In this document: positions 24,903 to 33,997 of the stretch, in pieces
Layout: each line of letters starts with the position of its first letter
Position numbering within the stretch: position 1 is the first letter of the stretch
Assembly (NCBI GenBank): GCA_041389725.1
Contig: JAWKRG010000010.1
Location: forward strand, 124,001-188,000
Direction of reading: 5' to 3'
Origin: Polyangiaceae bacterium
Lineage (GTDB): Bacteria > Myxococcota_A > Polyangia > Polyangiales > Polyangiaceae
Length of the DNA stretch: 64,000 nucleotides
The notes under the pieces: model-generated
What the model was told of the DNA's origin: nothing
Database searches by the model: none
What the model saw: only the letters and a program-made list of their open reading frames with translations
Made by a program: the position numbers and the translations under genes

Positions 24903-25072
24903 GGCGCCGGAGCATAGTCCAGACGCTCCCGCTGGGCTGCCGCTCTGGTGGTACGCCGGACCCGACCGCTGTTGGCCCGCTCGACCGCGCCGCGCCACCG
25001 CGTTTCTTGAAATCGCGCAGCTTTTTCGGCGGCATGTCCTGTGCACTCGCTGCTTGGCATCCAGGAGGACGC

Positions 25073-26980
25073 ATGGAATCGCGAGTCACCCCCCAAGATG
25101 CAGATGCCGCCAACGCCGCCGCACCCCGCAGCCCCCTCCGGGGCAGCTTGCCGTCCCTGGGCGCCCGCATCGACAACTACCTATTGCGCGCGGTCGTGGG
25201 GCAGGGGTCGACCTCGACGGTCTACGTCGCGGAGCGAGGAGGCGCTCAGGTGGCGCTGAAAGTCATGTTGCCCGAGTTGTTGAGCGAAGACGCGGCGCAC
25301 CAGGTGTTCGATGACGAAGCAATGATTGGGCGCGCCGTGAGTCACCCCAATGTCGCACTAGCGCTACGGCGGGGTACCTGGCAAGACTTGCCCTACCTGG
25401 TGCTCGAACTGGTCCACGGCCGATCCTATGCGGACGTGCTGCGCCGCGCACAGCAACGCAACATCCCTTTGCCAGCTGGGTTCCACCTCTGGCTGTTGGC
25501 CGAAGCTAGTGAGGGCCTGCACGCGGCGCACGAAGCAGTGGGGCCCGGTGGCGCCGCAATGCACGTCGTGCACCGCGACGTGAAACCACAGAACGTGCTG
25601 ATCGGTTTCGACGGGCGCTGCAAAGTCGTGGACTTCGGTGTGGCTGCAGCTCGGGGGCGCTCCTTCCGCACGGCGACGGGCGCGTGCAAGGGGACACTCG
25701 CGTATCTCGCACCGGAGCAGATAACGTCGCCGAGAGCCATCGATCGCCGCGCGGACGTGTGGGCGCTCGGCGTCCTGGCCTGGGAAGCGCTGGCGGGTAG
25801 AAGGTTGTTCAAGCGAGCGACACCGGCCGACACCGTTCAGGCCATCGTGAGAGCCGACGTGCCCGCCCTCAGCGAAGTCATGCCGCGCGTACACGCCGCC
25901 GTACACGACGTGGTGATGCGCTGTCTGCGCCGGGATCCCGCAGCACGGCCCGCCACTGCATCCGCCGTTGCCGAAGCGTTTCGTCGTGCCGCCAAACGCC
26001 TTGGCTTCACCGGAACGCGTGGTGTGGTGGAGATAATGAAGGTGCTCTTCGACGACGATGAACGTCGTGCTGATCGGCCCGCCCCACGAGTAGCGCCCGA
26101 TCTCCCGACCCCGCTCACGTCTCTGGCAGCGATGAGTGCGACGGCAGCGCCGACTCCAGCCGCACTCTGCGGGGTTGACAGCGACATGCGCTCAGCCATC
26201 GCAGGTCCCGCTGCCGTTGCGAACACGCCAGTCTTCGGTACGCCTGCCGCCGCCGCGGCCGAGCGCGCGGACGAGGAGCCGACGACGCTCTGGATTGGCA
26301 TCGACGTGGTCGAGTGTGGTGAAGCGACCTTGGAGCTACCTGTTCGACCCGCCCCGCCTCGCCCACCTCCGCGTCGTCGTCCTCCGCCGGCTTCCTCCCG
26401 GGCAGCCGCTCAGCATGACCCTGTGCTTGCCCCAGCCCGTGCCGCAGTCCAGCCCGAGCCTTCTCAGCCACGCATCACGCCAGCGCTCCAGTCCGACTCT
26501 GAGCCCCCTTCGCGCTCGGAGATGCCACCGCCTCCACGTGGCTCCCATCCGTCGCTGGCCGACATGACCATTCCACCTATGCCGCCTCCCTTCACAGCGT
26601 GGCCGACGCCCGCAGAGCTGGCACGAGCCGTGAAGGAAGACGTTTCGCGCGAGAGCTTCTGCGCAGTCGTCGGGGAGCTACCAGTCAACAGTGTTCGAAC
26701 GCCTTCGGAAGCACCGCTGGAGATCGACATCGCCTTCCAGCGGGAACTGCGCAAGGGCTCCGCAGTGCGCTGGGGCCTGGCGCTCGCAGCTGTCCTCGGC
26801 CTGGGATGCCTCGTCGCGCTGACGAGCTTCGACGGGGACTCCGCCGCAGAGCCACTGCTGCAGCTCAGCGCTGGCATGGGTCAATCGGGATCGCGTGTGA
26901 CCAAGCGCGTCAGCATGCTGTCGATGGTGTCAGCGGCACCAAGACCGTCGGGGGCCGGAGCCATGGACTTCGAGCCCTGA
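25073..26980 (+). CDS. Membrane-anchored eukaryotic-type Ser/Thr protein kinase
   Basis: A protein of 635 residues; AGGAGG five bases upstream fixes ATG 25073. The kinase domain (about 35-310) is intact: VGQGSTSTVYVAERG (Gly loop), VALKVM, HRDVKPQN (about 167-174), VVDFGVAAA and YLAPEQI. A Pro/Ala-rich linker of about 250 residues follows, then one transmembrane helix near the C-terminus (WGLALAAVLGLGCLVALTSF) and a short external tail of about 45 residues. This is a cytosolic kinase with a minimal sensor. It is divergent from the amidase gene and convergent with the HD-GYP gene, 20 bases apart. Confidence 0.93.
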   Translation: MESRVTPQDADAANAAAPRSPLRGSLPSLGARIDNYLLRAVVGQGSTSTVYVAERGGAQVALKVMLPELLSEDAAHQVFDDEAMIGRAVSHPNVALALRRGTWQDLPYLVLELVHGRSYADVLRRAQQRNIPLPAGFHLWLLAEASEGLHAAHEAVGPGGAAMHVVHRDVKPQNVLIGFDGRCKVVDFGVAAARGRSFRTATGACKGTLAYLAPEQITSPRAIDRRADVWALGVLAWEALAGRRLFKRATPADTVQAIVRADVPALSEVMPRVHAAVHDVVMRCLRRDPAARPATASAVAEAFRRAAKRLGFTGTRGVVEIMKVLFDDDERRADRPAPRVAPDLPTPLTSLAAMSATAAPTPAALCGVDSDMRSAIAGPAAVANTPVFGTPAAAAAERADEEPTTLWIGIDVVECGEATLELPVRPAPPRPPPRRRPPPASSRAAAQHDPVLAPARAAVQPEPSQPRITPALQSDSEPPSRSEMPPPPRGSHPSLADMTIPPMPPPFTAWPTPAELARAVKEDVSRESFCAVVGELPVNSVRTPSEAPLEIDIAFQRELRKGSAVRWGLALAAVLGLGCLVALTSFDGDSAAEPLLQLSAGMGQSGSRVTKRVSMLSMVSAAPRPSGAGAMDFEP

Positions 26981-27000
26981 CGCTGGAGACGCCTGAGCGC

Positions 27001-29217
27001 TCAACGGTTTCGCTCATCCAGGCGACGCAAGCCCTCGAGCACCAACATGTCGGGGCTGGTGGTGATGGTGTCCTCGCTGGGTTTGAAACCGGGTTCGAGG
27101 GCGAAGGAGCCTTCGGCGAAAGTCAGTAGCTCGTAGAAGGCCTCCTCCGAGCGCTTGTCTTGGCAGATCGCATGCACGATGCGGCCGTCTTGAAAATGCA
27201 CCTCCCCTTCATCGGGGCCGGAGCGCACCCGCAGGCGCCCACTCTTGCGACCGTGGTGGAGGATTTGCACCAAGTCCGGCAGCGCCATGTCGGATAGCGA
27301 GCCGGCGACGCCGCTCGAGATGTCGGCGCGTGGCGCAGCGTGAGCCAGGCGCCGCAACTTGCCGGCAAGTACGTCTCCGCTCGTCGGCTTGACCACGTAG
27401 TCTTGTGCGCCGAGGGCAAACCCTCGATCGACGGCGGCCGCGTCGCTCTGCCTCGCGACGAACATGAATGGAATGTCGCGCCCGGCGTCACTCCGCTTCA
27501 ACCGTGCGAGTAGCTCGAAGCCGTCGAAGGGGGCCAGCTCCGTCTCCGACAGCACGTAGCGCACGTCGCCGTGCTCGGCGATCCTGAGCGCTTGGTCCGC
27601 CGCACGGGCGACCTTGACCTCGAAGCCCTGCGCCACCAAGCGCAGCTCGAGAATGGTGGCTTCTTCAGGGTCGGGTTCGACGACCAGCACCAAGGGCTTG
27701 TCGTCGGTCAACTTGCGCCGCAGATCTTCACCTACGACCAGCTGGGTCAGGAGCTCCACCAAGTCCGGATCGAAAATCGTGCCCGCGAACTTGATCATCA
27801 CATCGTGAGCTTCCTCGTGGGACAGCTCCTTGCGATACGGGTTGCGAGGATTGAGCGTGAGATCCGAATAGGTATCGCACAGCGCCAACACGCGTCCACC
27901 GAGGGGAATGTTCTTGCCCTGCAGCCGCCCGGGGAACCCTTGGCCGTCGAAGCGCTCGTACATGGCTGCCACAGCACTCGTGGCTTCCATGGGCAGGCCC
28001 ACGCTTTCCACCAGCCGCCCCGGTGTGTAGACGAGTTTCTGCGCGGCGGTACGGTGAGGCGTGTACTGCGCGACGTTCAGTGCCGTCAGGTGATAGGACA
28101 CGGGCTTGCCAAGGTCGTGCAGGTTGGCCGCCATGCCGGCGTGCGCGGCGGCAGTTTCGTCCAGGCCCATGCGCTGCATGGTCATGCGCGAAAGCCGCGC
28201 TACGGAGGAGGAGTGCCCGCGGAACTCGTCGCGCGTGTTCTCCGCTAGCGACACCAGCACGTTGAGCAACTCCGCCAAGTCCCGGACGCGGCGCTCGACG
28301 ATGCTCGGCGGAGGTTCGGAATGGGGGCTGAGAATGCGTGGCGAAGAGATTCTGCCGGGGGAGGCGCGAGGTGCGCTGAGGGGCCGAGACGACTCCGGAT
28401 CTGCAACGTCCGGTGGGTCGAGATTCAATAGCGAGTTCACCTCGACCGACGCAGCGGGCGGAGGTGCAGCCGGGGGTGGCGGGGCGGGGGGCAGTGGAGC
28501 AGGCGCTTGACCGGAGATGCGATGCGCGTGGCCACCAGCGAAAGGATCCGTGCGCTTGGCGGAACGCATCGGCGGCGGGGGCTGCGCCGGTGGTGCTGGG
28601 GCGACGGGAACGGGCGTCAGGAAGTACTCCTGCTGCGACACTCGCGGCTCGGTGGTTCCGCGCCGCGCGGGCCGCGCGTCCGAGTCGAGCATTCCGCGTT
28701 CGTAGCGGTCCTGAGTGTTGTGAATCTGCGTGAAGGTGTCCGCCGCGATCTCGGCAAAGGCCTGAATCTCTCCGCGGTACCACTTGGCGATCGCGGCTTT
28801 GACCGCGGCAGGTCGCGCCACGTAAGCCTTCAGGTTGCGGACGCCGGTGGAGATGCGTAGCTGCTTCACGTACTCCGGGTCACCCGCGTCCGGCGATACG
28901 ACACTCAGGGTTTCACTTGGCGCTTCCCATCGAACTGGAAACACGAGCAGCTTGTCCGCGGTTCGCTCACTCACATAGCTGAGTGCCTCGGTCGGCACCT
29001 CGATACGTGCGAGCTTTGCGGTCGACACGAAGTGGGTTCGGCAGCGTTCGGCCACGAAGCTCAGCAGTCGGTGCTCGTCGATTGCGCCCGTGCGCAGCAA
29101 CGCTTCTTCGATTCGTTCGCCGTAGTGCTGCATCGCCGAGAGCGCACTGCGGAGCTGCCGCTCGTTGATCAACGCCTCGGCGTGTAGGCGTTCTCCAACC
29201 CACGTGGGACTCCACAT
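27001..29217 (-). CDS. GspE_N / HD-GYP / degenerate receiver / DUF4388 signalling protein
   Basis: A protein of 738 residues from ATG 29217. Order of parts: a GspE N-terminal-like domain (about 1-150; RTGAIDEHRLLSFVAERC), a Pro-rich linker, an HD-GYP-type domain (about 315-480; LHDLGKP near 366, GQGFPG near 423), a receiver domain (about 505-615; LVLVVEPDPEE, KPTSG) and a DUF4388/PATAN domain (GSLSDMALPDLVQIL, HAICQDKRSEEAFYELL). HD-GYP enzymes degrade cyclic di-GMP. In the receiver the phospho-acceptor Asp reads Glu (LSETELAPFDG, near 557), so it is probably not phosphorylated. No Shine-Dalgarno site is obvious, and an upstream start up to 29310 is possible. Confidence 0.88.
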   Translation of the reverse strand: MWSPTWVGERLHAEALINERQLRSALSAMQHYGERIEEALLRTGAIDEHRLLSFVAERCRTHFVSTAKLARIEVPTEALSYVSERTADKLLVFPVRWEAPSETLSVVSPDAGDPEYVKQLRISTGVRNLKAYVARPAAVKAAIAKWYRGEIQAFAEIAADTFTQIHNTQDRYERGMLDSDARPARRGTTEPRVSQQEYFLTPVPVAPAPPAQPPPPMRSAKRTDPFAGGHAHRISGQAPAPLPPAPPPPAAPPPAASVEVNSLLNLDPPDVADPESSRPLSAPRASPGRISSPRILSPHSEPPPSIVERRVRDLAELLNVLVSLAENTRDEFRGHSSSVARLSRMTMQRMGLDETAAAHAGMAANLHDLGKPVSYHLTALNVAQYTPHRTAAQKLVYTPGRLVESVGLPMEATSAVAAMYERFDGQGFPGRLQGKNIPLGGRVLALCDTYSDLTLNPRNPYRKELSHEEAHDVMIKFAGTIFDPDLVELLTQLVVGEDLRRKLTDDKPLVLVVEPDPEEATILELRLVAQGFEVKVARAADQALRIAEHGDVRYVLSETELAPFDGFELLARLKRSDAGRDIPFMFVARQSDAAAVDRGFALGAQDYVVKPTSGDVLAGKLRRLAHAAPRADISSGVAGSLSDMALPDLVQILHHGRKSGRLRVRSGPDEGEVHFQDGRIVHAICQDKRSEEAFYELLTFAEGSFALEPGFKPSEDTITTSPDMLVLEGLRRLDERNR

Positions 29218-29445
29218 TGATACGAATTTTTCAGACGCGGGCGGTAGCGTCAATCCTTCGGAAATTTCATGGGATTTCTTGCCACTGTGGCGGGCCCGCC
29301 GGCTACGCACTCAGCGACCTGGGGATCATACCCCGAGGCGTCGCGAGGAAAAAAAGTTGGCCCGGTGGGGGCGACCCTGTCATCCCTTTGACGAGGCGAA
29401 ATCCGTCCCTGACACCCGGTGAGCACAGGCCGGGGGATTTCTCTG

Positions 29446-29483
29446 GATGCGTGAAAGCGGTGGGCTGGCCCAACCGTTGCATC
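29446..29483. other. Two-tier hairpin overlapping the sigma-54-like promoter
   Basis: Outer arms GATGC (29446-29450) and GCATC (29479-29483) and inner arms CGGTGGGC (29458-29465) and GCCCAACCG (29468-29476, one bulged A) pair around a TG loop. The structure coincides with the sigma-54-like site at 29466-29481, so it may be a binding-site symmetry rather than an RNA structure. The rest of the 303-base intergenic stretch 29218-29520 shows no gene. Confidence 0.35.
29466..29481 (+). promoter_or_regulatory. Sigma-54-type (-24/-12) promoter for the gene at 29521
   Basis: The sequence TGGCCCAACCGTTGCA fits the -24/-12 consensus TGGCAC(R)N4TTGCW: both invariant doublets (GG at 29467-29468, GC at 29479-29480) are present with the required ten bases between them, and TTGCA is exact. 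Transcription would start near 29493, leaving a leader of about 28 bases with a GAGGAG ribosome site before ATG 29521. Confidence 0.6.
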
Positions 29484-29520
29484 CTCAGTTGTGTCCAACG
29501 TGGCGTCGAGGAGTGAGAGC

Positions 29521-29832
29521 ATGTCGCACATTGAAGAATACGACCGACCGACCGAATGGCTGCGGCGCTTGCGCGAGGATCGTGCCCTCTATCGGCGACT
29601 GCTGTCGGATGCGGGTAGCTTGGCGCGGGCGGCCTATCGCCTGGCACGCGCGCGGTGCCGGGTCCAGCCGGTGTCCGTGGGAATTCCCACCCTCGCCGAA
29701 CTACGCGTAGCCGCCGACGAGATCGCCGGCGCGACGGGCTTGGCAGACACGGGTCATCCCGCGGACTTGATTCGCGAATGCGAGGACGCGGGCTTCACGT
29801 TGATTCTGCCGCTGAGCGTCCGCGCGGCGTAG
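29521..29832 (+). CDS. Small hypothetical protein behind a sigma-54-like promoter
   Basis: A protein of 103 residues from ATG 29521, with GAGGAG seven to twelve bases upstream. The sequence is rich in Arg in its first half (EWLRRLREDRALYRRLL, SLARAAYRLARARCRV), then becomes acidic (ELRVAADEIAGATG) and ends in a short hydrophobic strand (AGFTLILPLSV). It has no signal peptide or known motif and I do not recognise the family. It stands alone, and its promoter suggests expression under a regulated, activator-dependent programme. Confidence 0.6.
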   Translation: MSHIEEYDRPTEWLRRLREDRALYRRLLSDAGSLARAAYRLARARCRVQPVSVGIPTLAELRVAADEIAGATGLADTGHPADLIRECEDAGFTLILPLSVRAA

Positions 29833-29870
29833 TTCTACAGCGCACAGGGCTGCGGCGCGCCCCGGGGGAT

Positions 29871-31106
29871 TCACAGCGCGCAGGGCGGATCGGGCGTCAC
29901 GACTTTCGCTCCGGCAGGCGCCACGACTGGCTCCCAAGCGAACGAAAACCCCATGCTCGCGGCGCCACACTCGGTGCTCGGTTGGGAAAATGCGGGGGGA
30001 GCAATCGCCAAGTCCATGGAGTTGCCGAGGAATCCAAGGAGCACCGTGGTGAGCGCCGGGTTGCAGTCGACCAACTTCGCGGCGACTGGCTTGAACTGGT
30101 TGGTGACGTTGGTTGCGGAAATGACCGCACTCATCGTCGAGCGAACCACCTTGTCGTGCGTGGGCGTCAGTTCTGCCACCAAAGAAACGGTTTCCGCATC
30201 GATGAGGTTCACCGGGTCGAAGGCGTACAGGGGCAACGTCATGGGTGAGCTACCGAAATCACCACTCACCCACACGTTGTCCTTGACGTAGCCCGCCGGG
30301 AAGTGAAAGCGCGGGACCAAGTCGAAGGCCTGTCCTGCTTCGCCTGCTTCTACGGCGCTTGCGTCCGCGGTACCTGCATCGAGGATCCCTCCGTCCGTTG
30401 GCAACACCGTGTTGGCGTCGACCCAGAACTGGTCGCTGCCATCCCACTTCGGCAGGGGCTCGACGGTCAGGTCGCGCTTGACGGTGATGAAGATGGCTCC
30501 CGGTACGAAGGGGTCGTCACGCCCTGGGTCGAGATCCTCCAGCATCAGCAGGTAGGTCGGGCGCTTGCCTGCCTCCATGTCCTTGTTGATGTCGAGCTCG
30601 AACTTGAAGGAGAGCGTGGACGCGCCGTAGGAGAAGAGGTGCCCAGCGACGTTGTCGCGGCCGTCGTCACCGTCCACCAGCAAGTCCGCCGAGCCCGAGG
30701 GGCGCTTGTCGCAAACTTGAGAGCTCTTTGACTGCAGGATGGCAGCCGTCGTCACTTCATTGTCGATGGTGTGCCCGATGCGCTTCCATGCATCGGCGTC
30801 TTCGCTTCCCGTCGTCGGATCGACGGTTCCGAAGTACACGTGCTTGGCAGCGAAGAAGCGCCGCGCCCCCGTCCCTGACGCCACTGCGGCGCCCGCAGGT
30901 CTGCCGGGCGGTCGCGGATCCCAGCCGCTCGCCGGTGCTGCGGACTCCCAAACCGCGTCGGCGATGGTGACATCGGCAGCGGCATCGAGCCGAGCATCCG
31001 CGCGGTACTTCGGGTCGAGCTCCTTGTCGTCGAAGCCAGCGATGGACTGGCACGCGAACAGGGTGCCAATGCCCACCGCCAAGATGCCGCCGACCCGCCT
31101 CACCAT
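29871..31106 (-). CDS. Lipoprotein, third gene of a kinase/TPR-two-TM/lipoprotein operon
   Basis: A protein of 411 residues from ATG 31106. Residues 1-19 form a lipoprotein signal (AVGIGTLFAC), then SIAGFDDKELDPKY, a motif I have often seen in myxobacterial lipoproteins. The remainder is beta-rich with no catalytic motif (FFAAKHVYFGTVDPTT, TLSFKFELDINKDME, YVKDNVWVSGDFGSSPM). The start overlaps the stop of the upstream TPR gene by seven bases (ATGGTGA), so the two are coupled. It is probably exposed on the outer membrane and could be the sensory end of the kinase system; that role is inferred only from the operon. Confidence 0.75.
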   Translation of the reverse strand: MVRRVGGILAVGIGTLFACQSIAGFDDKELDPKYRADARLDAAADVTIADAVWESAAPASGWDPRPPGRPAGAAVASGTGARRFFAAKHVYFGTVDPTTGSEDADAWKRIGHTIDNEVTTAAILQSKSSQVCDKRPSGSADLLVDGDDGRDNVAGHLFSYGASTLSFKFELDINKDMEAGKRPTYLLMLEDLDPGRDDPFVPGAIFITVKRDLTVEPLPKWDGSDQFWVDANTVLPTDGGILDAGTADASAVEAGEAGQAFDLVPRFHFPAGYVKDNVWVSGDFGSSPMTLPLYAFDPVNLIDAETVSLVAELTPTHDKVVRSTMSAVISATNVTNQFKPVAAKLVDCNPALTTVLLGFLGNSMDLAIAPPAFSQPSTECGAASMGFSFAWEPVVAPAGAKVVTPDPPCAL

Positions 31107-32095
31107 ACTCCCTTCACTACGATACTCGCACCCTGCGCGCCAACGCGCGCGCTGACGACGGGGTCCTTGGGCGGCGGTGAAGAGGTGAAAAACAGGTACC
31201 CGCCAGCTACCAGGCCCACGGCCCCGACGCCGAACGCGACGTTGGATACCGTGGCGGCGGCATCCGCCTCGTCGGCCAGCTCCAAGCCCTGGGGGTCGCA
31301 CAGCGAGCCCTTGCAGTGCGAGTTGCTCTCGTCGTTCTTGCTGATGGCGCGCAGGCCGAAGTACGCGCCGACGCCGACGCCGACCACCCCGACGCCGCCC
31401 GCGACGAAGGACCACATTCGGCGCGCCTGGCGCGATTCCTCGGCATCGCGGGCTGCGGCGTCCGGCTCCTTTCCGAGCGGCTCGGGAGGACGCTCCGCTT
31501 TGGGTTCGGCGGGCAAGGCCTCCAACTTGTCGAGGCTCAGCGTCTTTGCCTCCCCTTCGTCGAGCGTGATTTCGAGGCTGCGCTCGCGATGCCCTGGAGC
31601 GCTCTGCACTATCACCACGGTGCCTGGGTCTACCGGTACCGCAGTGCCCCAAGTGGCAGGCCCGATCTCGCTGCCGCCACGGCGCACGCTGAGCCCAGCT
31701 ACTCGCGCATCCTCGGGCACCTCGATGGTCAATTGTGACAGGCGTGGTTCGAGTTGGCGCATCTCCCGTCGAGCCAAGCGCTCGCGGTCTTTGCGCTTGG
31801 CCTCGCGCGCGCGTTGCAGCGACATTTGGAATTCGGTCCAAGCGCTCGCGGTCTTCCCCTCGCGCGCGTGGCAAACCGCCAGATTGAGCAGGGTTCCATC
31901 CTGCGGATCGAGGCGCTGGCTTTCCTCGAACTTGCGACAAGCGTCGGGGTGATGGCGCTTCGCCATCAGCTGTTTGGCCTCACGAAATAGGGCTTCCGCG
32001 GTTGCGCGGTCTTCGGTGCTGACCTGAGCGCGCGCCACTGTAGCGTGCAGCAGCGCTGCCAAGGCCAGGCTTGCCGGCCCTTCAAAACCTTTCAT
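31100..32095 (-). CDS. Secreted TPR-like protein with two C-terminal transmembrane helices
   Basis: A protein of 331 residues from ATG 32095. Signal peptide (LALAALLHATVARA), TPR-like helices (EALFREAKQLMAKRHHPD, DGTLLNLAVCHAREGKTASA), a basic coiled segment, a PEGA-like beta region (AVPVDPGTVVIVQSAPGHRE), then two hydrophobic helices (FVAGGVGVVGVGVGAYFGL and VAFGVGAVGLVAGGYLFF) enclosing a Cys-containing loop. It is a clear paralogue in layout of the protein at 4499-5521. It overlaps the kinase gene by 14 bases upstream and the lipoprotein gene by seven bases downstream, giving a tight three-gene operon. Confidence 0.78.
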   Translation of the reverse strand: MKGFEGPASLALAALLHATVARAQVSTEDRATAEALFREAKQLMAKRHHPDACRKFEESQRLDPQDGTLLNLAVCHAREGKTASAWTEFQMSLQRAREAKRKDRERLARREMRQLEPRLSQLTIEVPEDARVAGLSVRRGGSEIGPATWGTAVPVDPGTVVIVQSAPGHRERSLEITLDEGEAKTLSLDKLEALPAEPKAERPPEPLGKEPDAAARDAEESRQARRMWSFVAGGVGVVGVGVGAYFGLRAISKNDESNSHCKGSLCDPQGLELADEADAAATVSNVAFGVGAVGLVAGGYLFFTSSPPPKDPVVSARVGAQGASIVVKGVW

Positions 32096-33419
32096 CCAAG
32101 GCCTTGTCACGCGTGGTTCTGAGCTTGGGCCGCTTTGGCGGCGGAGTGGAGCTGGAAGCGGGCGCTGCTGCGTCTGGGGTCTGCGTCTCGCGCTGCGCGG
32201 TTGGCACGGCGATGGGGGCGGGCGGGATCGGTGCTGCCGGGCGCGATGTCGGCACCTCGGCCGTCCGTGCGGGCCTGTCCGCGCTTGCAGCCAAGACAGG
32301 GTCTCCACGGCCGCGCATCATCGACAGGCCGACCAGCAGCACTCCGAACAACACGACACCCGCGCCTACGCCAATGGCGACGGTGCGCCCGCTACTCGTT
32401 GCTCGCCGGCGCGTGGTTCCCCACGCGGAGTCCGTGGGACGCGACGCCAGCATGGCGCGGGGCCAAGGGCGGCTGGCCTCGAAGGGGTCGGCGGCGCTGA
32501 TGCTGCGAATGCGGTCGACATGAGCAATGCTCCCGGCACTGCAGAAAGGACGGAGTAGTTCTGCCAGTTGCGCCACGCTTTGAGGTCGTGACCCGGGCGA
32601 CTTCGCCAGGCACATGAGCACGACTGCCGCTAGCTCACTGGGAAGGTCAGGCCGGCGCAGGCACGGATGAATCGGGTCGTCGCTCACGATCATTGCCGAC
32701 AGTGCGGGCAGTGTGTCCGCCATGAAGGGAGGCGCGCCTGTCAGAATCTCGTACATCACCACGCCGAGCGCCCAGATGTCCGCTCGGTTGTCGACCGCCT
32801 TGCTGCTGCGCACCTGCTCCGGCGACATGTGAGTGGGGGTCCCGAACACGTCCGTGGTTCCGGTGAGACCGGGGTTGAAGCTGCTTTCCTGACTCATCCA
32901 TTCCGTCTTGGAGATGCCAAAGTCCAGGATCTTCACGAACCCGGACTGCCCGGGTCGCTGCACGAGCATGATGTTCTCGGGTTTGAGGTCACGGTGCACG
33001 ATGCCCAAGCCGTGGCATTCCGCCAAGGCAGTGCAGGCTTGCAGCACGTAGTCGACGGCTTCGGCGACCGGCATCGGGCCTCGTGTTGCCACCACACGAT
33101 CCAACGTGGCACCGGCCAGGTACTCCATGACCATGAACGGAGTGCCGTCGTCTCGGCGACCCACATCGAACACGCGCACCACGTGGTCGCTGTTGATCGC
33201 CGAGGCCGCCCGCGCCTCGCGCAGGAATCGTTCGACGGCCAGCGGCGAGCGCGCGGCGTGGGGGGGCATCAGTTTGATCGCGACGCGCCGTCCCAGCTCG
33301 CGTTGCACGGCTGTGACCACCGCGCCCATGCCTCCTGCTCCCACCAGCGCTTCGACCTGGTACTTGCCCGCCAGCACATCGCCGGGGCTTGGCACCCAGG
33401 GCAGGTCGCTATCGGGCAT
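32082..33419 (-). CDS. Transmembrane eukaryotic-type Ser/Thr protein kinase
   Basis: A protein of 445 residues from ATG 33419. The kinase domain (about 15-285) is complete: VGAGGMGAVVTAVQ, VAIKLM, HRDLKPEN (about 141), ILDFGISK, GTPTHMSPEQV and DIWALGVVMYEI. One transmembrane helix follows (AIGVGAGVVLFGVLLVGLSM, about 345-365), then a Pro/Ala-rich external tail of about 75 residues without a recognised sensor. The product probably phosphorylates Ser/Thr targets, including FHA-ligand proteins. The last 14 bases overlap the next gene, so the two are co-transcribed. Confidence 0.93.
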   Translation of the reverse strand: MPDSDLPWVPSPGDVLAGKYQVEALVGAGGMGAVVTAVQRELGRRVAIKLMPPHAARSPLAVERFLREARAASAINSDHVVRVFDVGRRDDGTPFMVMEYLAGATLDRVVATRGPMPVAEAVDYVLQACTALAECHGLGIVHRDLKPENIMLVQRPGQSGFVKILDFGISKTEWMSQESSFNPGLTGTTDVFGTPTHMSPEQVRSSKAVDNRADIWALGVVMYEILTGAPPFMADTLPALSAMIVSDDPIHPCLRRPDLPSELAAVVLMCLAKSPGSRPQSVAQLAELLRPFCSAGSIAHVDRIRSISAADPFEASRPWPRAMLASRPTDSAWGTTRRRATSSGRTVAIGVGAGVVLFGVLLVGLSMMRGRGDPVLAASADRPARTAEVPTSRPAAPIPPAPIAVPTAQRETQTPDAAAPASSSTPPPKRPKLRTTRDKALDERF

Positions 33420-33502
33420 CGCAGCAAAATTATCGATGACCGACCAGCTCTGCACAAGTCGCAGACGAAGCAGGCCCGATTATCGCGGGCCGAAGCCCGG
33501 AT

Positions 33503-33997
33503 CTAGCGGACTTCGTAGGTCAGGAATGCTTCTCCGCCCGCGGCGTCCCCGCTCAGATCGAGGTCGACGACCAGCCGGCCCTTCTCCGGGGCACACGCCG
33601 TGACATCGCCCGAGCTGCCCTCCTTGCACCAGTAGAAGGAGACATCCAGCGCGACGGGCCCGACCGCGCCGTCTTCGACGTCCACTGGGATCCGGATCGG
33701 TAGCGCTTTCGGGTCGAGCTTTTGCTTCACTTTCGTTACCCGAATGTCTTTGCCCGCGCCCGTGACGGACACGGGCGCCCCCTTCGTGAGCTTGCCGCCC
33801 TTGGGCGCCTTCAGGTCTACCAGGAGCAATCCTCGTCCGGGGCCGAGCTGCCCGTGAGCCTTCACCCGGTGTTCGGAAGCTCGGGTCGCCTTGCCAGCCT
33901 CCGCGGCAGGTTCGGCCTGACGGGACGCTCCAGGCCTGGCTAGCAGGTAGCCACTGAACGCCACCGCGGCGACGGCGGGAATGATCAAGGATTTCAT
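33503..33997 (-). CDS. Secreted or anchored hypothetical protein
   Basis: A protein of 164 residues from ATG 33997. An N-terminal hydrophobic stretch (LIIPAVAAVAFSGYLLA) acts as signal or anchor, followed by a basic linker and a beta-rich domain with repeated Val/Asp (RGLLLVDLKAPKGGKLT, RIPVDVEDGAVGPVALDVSF) and two Cys (YWCKEG, TACAPEKG) that could pair. Family not recognised. It sits between the kinase operon (33419) and the divergent glycogen phosphorylase gene, about 160 bases away. Confidence 0.65.
   Translation of the reverse strand: MKSLIIPAVAAVAFSGYLLARPGASRQAEPAAEAGKATRASEHRVKAHGQLGPGRGLLLVDLKAPKGGKLTKGAPVSVTGAGKDIRVTKVKQKLDPKALPIRIPVDVEDGAVGPVALDVSFYWCKEGSSGDVTACAPEKGRLVVDLDLSGDAAGGEAFLTYEVR

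Noticed and set aside
31107..31940. Upstream extension of the 29871-31106 lipoprotein frame
   Set aside because: The extension lies inside the TPR gene in another phase and would bury the lipoprotein signal that starts at 31106.
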